The notes under the pieces: model-generated | Databases searched by the model: none | What the model was told of the DNA's origin: nothing | The model's input: only the letters and a program-made list of their open reading frames with translations | Assembly (NCBI GenBank): GCA_963807385.1 | Contig: CAWEBQ010000003.1 | Span: 186,001-250,000, forward strand | Source of the DNA: JBDTSW01 sp963807385 | GTDB lineage: Bacteria > Actinomycetota > Thermoleophilia > Solirubrobacterales > 70-9 | Direction: 5' to 3' | Length of the DNA: 64,000 nucleotides | Made by a program: the position numbers and the translations under genes | Part shown: piece by piece, positions 58,805-64,000 of the stretch | Position numbering within the stretch: position 1 is the stretch's first letter | Layout of the letters: each line of letters starts with the position of its first letter

Positions 58805-59710
58805 ATGGCGATGGACACCGGCTTCCCCGACTCGGACGCCCAGACCGACTTCTCGCGCGCGCGGCGCCGCCACGTGGCCGCAGACATCGCGCGGCGTCTG
58901 CGGCGCGAGCCTGATGACGTCAACCAGATCCTGCCCTTCGACGAGGTGGTGGCTGCCCTCGGCCGGCGCGGCGAGCGTCGGCTCGGCCTGGAGACGATCG
59001 ACCTCGACTCGATCGTCGGCACCGTCGACCGCACCCGCGAGTTCGACCGGGGCTTCCGCCCGACCTCCCGGGCGGGGAAGCAACGCTGGCAGGGCGTGGC
59101 CAAGGCGATGCGCCGAGGTCAGGCGATGCCCCCGATCGACGTTTACCGGATCGGCTCCCTGCACTTCGTCCGCGACGGCCACCACCGCGTGTCCGTCGCG
59201 CGGGCAATGGGCTTGGACGTGATCGAGGCGGCGGTCACCGAGATCCAGACCGAGGTCGGCGCGGGCGCCGACGTGAAGCTCCATGACCTGGCCTTGAAGG
59301 GCCACGAGCGGCTCTTCTTCGAGCGCGTGCCCCTTCCGGTCGAGCTGCGCGACCGGGTAGCCCTGCGCACGGGCAGCTGGTACGCCGGCCTCGCCGAGGG
59401 CGTCGAGGCCTGGGGGTTCCGGGCGATGCAGGCGCGGGGGGAGTTCCTGAGCAGGGAGGCGGTGGCCGGCGAGTGGTTCGAGGAGGAGTTCGCCCCAGTG
59501 GTCGCGATGCTGCGCGACCACGATCTGATCGGCGACCAAACCGACGCAGAGGCCTACGCCCGGATCGTCAGCCTGCGCTACCTGCTCCTGCGCACCCACG
59601 AATGGGACGCGGAGGTGCTCGAGCGCCTACGGGTGGAGCTCCGCGGGCGGAGCGCACGCGAGGACGACACCCTCACGCACCTGATGCGCGGCGGGCTCCC
59701 CAAGGCCTGA
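58805..59710 (+). CDS. ParB-like nuclease-domain protein
   Basis: A 301-residue protein with a central ParB/sulfiredoxin-like domain: PPIDVYRIGSLHFVRDGHHRVSVARAMG (positions about 109-136 carry the DGHHR loop that corresponds to the ParB GxRR nucleotide-binding loop). The N-terminal 50 residues form helices. The C-terminal third (LALRTGSWYAGLAEGVEAWG to the end) is alpha-helical and unlike chromosomal ParB, with no HTH or dimer domain evident. Known in actinobacteria as 'ParB N-terminal domain-containing protein'; role unclear. The first Met (58805) or Met3 (58811) could be the start. Stops 9 nt from the convergent ABC gene. Confidence 0.82.
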   Translation: MAMDTGFPDSDAQTDFSRARRRHVAADIARRLRREPDDVNQILPFDEVVAALGRRGERRLGLETIDLDSIVGTVDRTREFDRGFRPTSRAGKQRWQGVAKAMRRGQAMPPIDVYRIGSLHFVRDGHHRVSVARAMGLDVIEAAVTEIQTEVGAGADVKLHDLALKGHERLFFERVPLPVELRDRVALRTGSWYAGLAEGVEAWGFRAMQARGEFLSREAVAGEWFEEEFAPVVAMLRDHDLIGDQTDAEAYARIVSLRYLLLRTHEWDAEVLERLRVELRGRSAREDDTLTHLMRGGLPKA

Positions 59711-59718
59711 GCCAGGGC

Positions 59719-60876
<1,158 letters not shown>

Positions 60877-60896
60877 GGGTAGGTGCGCCTCCTTTG

Positions 60897-61754
60897 TTAG
60901 CCCTTGACGGCTCCGGCGGTCAGGCCGGCGACGATCCGGCGCTGGAAGAACAGGACGAAGATGATGATCGGGATCGTCACGATCACCGCGGCGGCAGCGA
61001 TGTTCCCGGTCGGCTGCGTGAACTGCGAGTCGCCGGTGAAGAAGGCGAGCGCGGCGGGAACGGTGCGCGAGGCGTCCGACGACGTCAGCGAGATAGCGAA
61101 CAGGAAGTCGTTCCAGCAGAAGATGAAGACGAGGATCGCCGCGGTGAACACCCCGGGCGCGGCGAGCGGGATGATCACCTTGCGAAACGCCTGATACGGG
61201 GTCGCCCCGTCCACCTGCGCGGCCTGCTCGAGGTCCCAGGGGATTTCCCTGAAGAACGCCACGAGCGTGTAGATCGCAAGCGGCAGCGAGAACGTCAGGT
61301 AAGGGATGATCAGGCCGGGATAGGTGTCGTAGAGGCCCAGCGATGTCCACATGTCAAAGAGCGGTCCGACGGTGGAGATCGGCGGGAACATCGCGATCGC
61401 CAGGGCGCCCGCCAGGATCAGCGCCTTCCCCGGAAAGTTCAGCCTCGCGATCGCGTAGGCGGCAAAGCTCGCCAGCACGATCGCGATGCTCGTCGCGATG
61501 ATCGCGATCAGGATCGAGTTGATCAGCGGCGCGATGAACGGGCTCTCCGAGATCCCGCCGTCGAACAAGGTCGTGTAGTTGTCGAAGGTGATGTCCTGCG
61601 GGACGAAGCGGTCCCAGAAGGTCGATCCCTCGGTGATCGTCGCCGGCGTCTTCAGCGAGAGCGAGACGATCCAGAGCACCGGCATGAGCGCGAAGAACAG
61701 GACGACGAGGATGCCGATGCTCCACAGCGTGTACTCGCGGGTTCCCTTCTCCAT
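60897..61754 (-). CDS. Sugar ABC transporter permease (SugB/MalG type)
   Basis: A 285-residue permease with six helices. The EAA loop is EQAAQVDGATPYQAFRKVIIP near residue 185. The MalG-type periplasmic loop NYTTLFDGGISESPF and C-terminal AGLTAGAVKG, which inserts toward the ATPases, are seen. It follows the MalF-type gene by 9 nt. Together with the neighbours it matches the LpqY-SugABC trehalose importer order. Confidence 0.92.
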   Translation of the reverse strand: MEKGTREYTLWSIGILVVLFFALMPVLWIVSLSLKTPATITEGSTFWDRFVPQDITFDNYTTLFDGGISESPFIAPLINSILIAIIATSIAIVLASFAAYAIARLNFPGKALILAGALAIAMFPPISTVGPLFDMWTSLGLYDTYPGLIIPYLTFSLPLAIYTLVAFFREIPWDLEQAAQVDGATPYQAFRKVIIPLAAPGVFTAAILVFIFCWNDFLFAISLTSSDASRTVPAALAFFTGDSQFTQPTGNIAAAAVIVTIPIIIFVLFFQRRIVAGLTAGAVKG

Positions 61755-61763
61755 CGCCGCTTC

Positions 61764-62672
61764 CTAGCCCCCGGGCCTTCCCTCCGCCATGCGGACGCCG
61801 AAGCCCTTGACGAAGATGTACGCGATGATCAGGACGCAGACGAAGATCAGCACCGACACGGCCGAGCCGAGGCCGAGGTTGAGGCGTTCGATCAGCTGGT
61901 TGTAGCCGAGGATCGAGACCGATTCGGTGTCCTGCGCGCCCCCCGTCATGATGAAGATCGAGTCGAAGATCCGGAACGCGTCAAGGGTGCGGAAGAGCAG
62001 CGCGACGAGGATCGCCGGCTTCATCAGCGGCACGGTGATCTTCCAGAAGCGCTGCCAGGCCGATGCACCGTCGACCTTCGCAGCCTCGTTCAGGGTGTCG
62101 TCGATTGTCACCAGGCCCGCCAGCAGCAGCAGGCCCATGAAGGGCGTCGTCTTCCAGACCTCCGCCATGATCACCACCGCCAGCGAGCTGAACCGCTCGC
62201 CGAACCATGCCTTGTCGTCGGCCACGAACGGAAGCTGGTTGATGAAGCCGGTGTCGGGGTTGAAGGCGTAGAACCAGGAGAATGCGGCGACCACCGTGAT
62301 GATCCCGTAGGGGATCAGGACCGAGGTGCGGACGAGCCCGCGGCCGAAAATCGCCCGGTACATAACGAGGGCGATAATCATTCCGAGGGTCAACTCGATC
62401 GCGACTGAGATCACGGTCACGAAGGTGGTGTTGAAGACGTCCTGCCACCACAGGCCGGAGGTCAGGACCGACTCGTAGTTGGAGAGTCCGACGAAGCCCC
62501 CCTCCTCGGGGAAGCGCAGGTCGATCTCCTGCAGAGAGAGCACCAGCGCGTACCCGATCGGGTAGGCCGTGACCAGGAGCATCGCCCCCACGGCCGGGGC
62601 GCAGAGCATCCAGCCCAGGCGCCGCTCCGAGCGCGTACGGTCGCTGGTCTTGACCGCACCGCCGCGGGCCAT
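61764..62672 (-). CDS. Sugar ABC transporter permease (SugA/MalF type)
   Basis: 302 residues from ATG 62672 (MARGGAVKTSDRTRSERRLG), which overlaps the binding-protein stop. Six helices; the EAA loop is EAAKVDGASAWQRFWKITVP near residue 190. VLIPYGIITVVAAFSWFYAFNPDTG and DAFRIFDSIFIMTGGAQDTES are typical MalF-family segments. Confidence 0.92.
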   Translation of the reverse strand: MARGGAVKTSDRTRSERRLGWMLCAPAVGAMLLVTAYPIGYALVLSLQEIDLRFPEEGGFVGLSNYESVLTSGLWWQDVFNTTFVTVISVAIELTLGMIIALVMYRAIFGRGLVRTSVLIPYGIITVVAAFSWFYAFNPDTGFINQLPFVADDKAWFGERFSSLAVVIMAEVWKTTPFMGLLLLAGLVTIDDTLNEAAKVDGASAWQRFWKITVPLMKPAILVALLFRTLDAFRIFDSIFIMTGGAQDTESVSILGYNQLIERLNLGLGSAVSVLIFVCVLIIAYIFVKGFGVRMAEGRPGG

Positions 62673-63943
62673 CAGAGCAAGCCCTCCCGTTTGACCGCCT
62701 GCTCGACCTTCTCCACCAGGTCGTCGTAGGTCGCCGTGACATCGGCGGGATCGATGTCGCCCGGCGGGTGCAGCGCCCGCTGGATCGCGAGCGAGAGGTC
62801 CGTGTAAGCGGGGGTCAGCGGCCGCGGTGCGGCCCTGTCGATCGACTGCTTGATCAGGTCCGAAAAGCCCGGGTAGGCCTTCTCGATGTCCTTGGTCGCG
62901 TAGACGCCCTCGTTCGTGGGCGGCAGGCCGCCGAGGGTCGCCGCCGTGATCTGGTTCTCCGGCTGGACCAGGCACTCGATCGCGTCGAACGTGAGGTCCT
63001 TGTTCTCGGAGAAGGCGCTGACACCGAGGTTGATGCCGCCGAGCGGCGGATGGCTGGGCTTACCTCTGTCGATCGCGGGATAAAGCGCCGAGCCCAGCTC
63101 CTTGAAGACGTCGGGCGCGTTCTCCTTCGCGCTGGGATAGACGAAGGGGTAGTTGAGCATGAACGAGGACCCGCCTGCCTCGAACGAGAGCCTCGCTGTG
63201 TCCTCCGTCGAGGTATCGATGTCGGCCGGGGCGGATGGCGAGCGCGCGAACTGGCCCAAGACCTCGAGCGCGCGCTCGGTGGGGGCCTGCTCGAGGTCGA
63301 CCTCGGTGGGCCCGCTGAGGATGTGCGTCCCGGCCGACTCGATCATCGCCGAGACCAGCACGGTGAAGCCCTCGTAGAAGTTGGCCTGAACCTGAATCCG
63401 GCCGTCCTTGCCGATCCGTTTGGCCTCGGCGATCATCTCGTCCCAGGTCTCCGGCACTTGCTGAACGCGGTCCTTGCGGTACCACAGGAGCTGGGTGTTC
63501 GAGGTATAGGGCGCCGCGTACAGCTCGCCCTCGAACGACGCCGACTCAACGACGCTGTCGAAGGTCCCGTCCGTCACGGCCTGCGCGTCGGTGCCCTCCC
63601 AGGGCTCAAGGAAGCCGGCGTTCGCGAACTCCGCGGTCCAGATGACGTCCATTCCGATGATGTCGATCGAGCTGTCCTCGGCTCCCAAGCGCCGCACCAG
63701 CTGCTCGCGCTGGGCGTCGGCCTGCGCCGGGAGGAACTCGAACGAGATCGTGTACTCGCCGTTCGACTCCTGCGAGCACTTCTCGGCGGCCTCTTGGTAG
63801 GCGCCGCTCGGCTCGTTGAAGATGAAGAACGAGAGCTTGGCGCCGGAGCCCTTGGCCGAGTCGGAGCCGGTGCAGCCCGAAAGGGCCGTGAGTGCCAGCA
63901 GCGCTAGTGCTGCTCCCGCGAGTTTCCCCTTAAGGCAGCTCAT
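62672..63943 (-). CDS. Sugar ABC transporter substrate-binding lipoprotein (LpqY-like)
   Basis: A 423-residue extracytoplasmic binding protein with signal peptide and lipobox ALSGC (Cys near residue 24). After the tether come LSFFIFNEPSGAYQEAAEKC, DIIGMDVIWTAEFANAGFLEPW, APYTSNTQLLWYRKDRV, and GGINLGVSAFSENKD, in the family-1 order. The DVIWTAEFANAG and NTQLLWYRKD parts resemble mycobacterial LpqY as I recall it, so trehalose or a similar disaccharide is a plausible ligand. It is first in a four-gene operon; the promoter should be in 63944-64000. Confidence 0.9.
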   Translation of the reverse strand: MSCLKGKLAGAALALLALTALSGCTGSDSAKGSGAKLSFFIFNEPSGAYQEAAEKCSQESNGEYTISFEFLPAQADAQREQLVRRLGAEDSSIDIIGMDVIWTAEFANAGFLEPWEGTDAQAVTDGTFDSVVESASFEGELYAAPYTSNTQLLWYRKDRVQQVPETWDEMIAEAKRIGKDGRIQVQANFYEGFTVLVSAMIESAGTHILSGPTEVDLEQAPTERALEVLGQFARSPSAPADIDTSTEDTARLSFEAGGSSFMLNYPFVYPSAKENAPDVFKELGSALYPAIDRGKPSHPPLGGINLGVSAFSENKDLTFDAIECLVQPENQITAATLGGLPPTNEGVYATKDIEKAYPGFSDLIKQSIDRAAPRPLTPAYTDLSLAIQRALHPPGDIDPADVTATYDDLVEKVEQAVKREGLL

Positions 63944-64000
63944 CCTCTCCTGCCTACGCTAGTGCCCTAGCGCACGACATTCAAACCCGTCCGCGGACGA

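Noticed and set aside
60894..62408. 504-codon plus-strand frame opposite the sugar permeases
   Set aside because: Asp/Arg/Glu-rich with no motif; the minus strand has two permeases with EAA loops.

Overview
The window is a GC-rich (about 68% by eye), densely coded chromosomal segment from an actinobacterium. The best lineage clue is a small secreted protein at 43581-44153. Its N-terminus (MRSRLTYANVMSTLCLF..., then KLPNNSV) is, from memory, typical of a paralogous family common in Thermoleophilia (Solirubrobacterales/Gaiellales). Codon use, GTG/CTG starts, 4-nt gene overlaps, a heliorhodopsin and a SARP-type regulator fit that placement. I see no phage, transposase, CRISPR array or rRNA; there is one clear tRNA (initiator tRNA-Met).

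Layout. (1) 1-11650: respiratory and central-carbon block. An NDH-2 dehydrogenase (cut by the window edge) is divergent from a same-strand run of malic enzyme, PoxB-type pyruvate:quinone oxidoreductase, an HPPD-like VOC protein, an FMN-binding glutamate-synthase-like protein, a DHA2-type MFS transporter and cytochrome bd oxidase cydAB. cydA and cydB carry many frameshifts. (2) 11739-18871: Zn alcohol dehydrogenase, vitamin-K-carboxylase-like HTTM protein, DUF3179 lipoprotein, PlsC acyltransferase, fatty-acid desaturase, an SLC13 remnant and a methyltransferase. (3) 19067-27450: a six-gene run of two GT2 glycosyltransferases, a fused NodB-type deacetylase/GNAT acyltransferase that looks NodA-like by eye, a membrane-anchored family-5 solute-binding protein and a heterodimeric ABC exporter with one degenerate ATP site. 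This resembles a lipo-oligosaccharide (Nod-factor-like) synthesis and export cassette and is the main candidate for a new system. (4) 27497-41021: carbohydrate region. It holds a CUT1 sugar ABC operon, a 1240-aa Asp-box repeat protein with an LPFTG sortase signal, a lipoprotein, a sialidase-like protein interrupted by a LamG module, a PDZ remnant and a GH5 glycosidase.

(5) 41135-50712: small monooxygenase, frameshifted SDR, methyltransferase, secreted protein, mini-GNAT plus SARP/BTAD regulator, frameshifted neutral ceramidase, cupin and RTX-type secreted protein. (6) 50932-55298: heliorhodopsin, FAD monooxygenase and a carotenoid cleavage oxygenase on one strand, divergent from a PadR regulator. 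Perfect palindromes lie in the shared promoter, suggesting a regulated retinal/apocarotenoid-rhodopsin module. (7) 55426-59710: terminator, truncated hydrolase, GST-like protein, initiator tRNA, small proteins, Ppx/GppA phosphatase and ParB-domain protein. (8) 59719-63943: a second CUT1 sugar transporter operon of LpqY-SugABC layout.

Frame damage is concentrated at 9.9-11.1 kb and 41.8-42.4 kb, with single lesions near 38.72 and 48.24 kb; other large genes read cleanly. Sequencing or assembly error is as likely as real pseudogenisation. Family assignments are from motif reading and memory; no database search was run.
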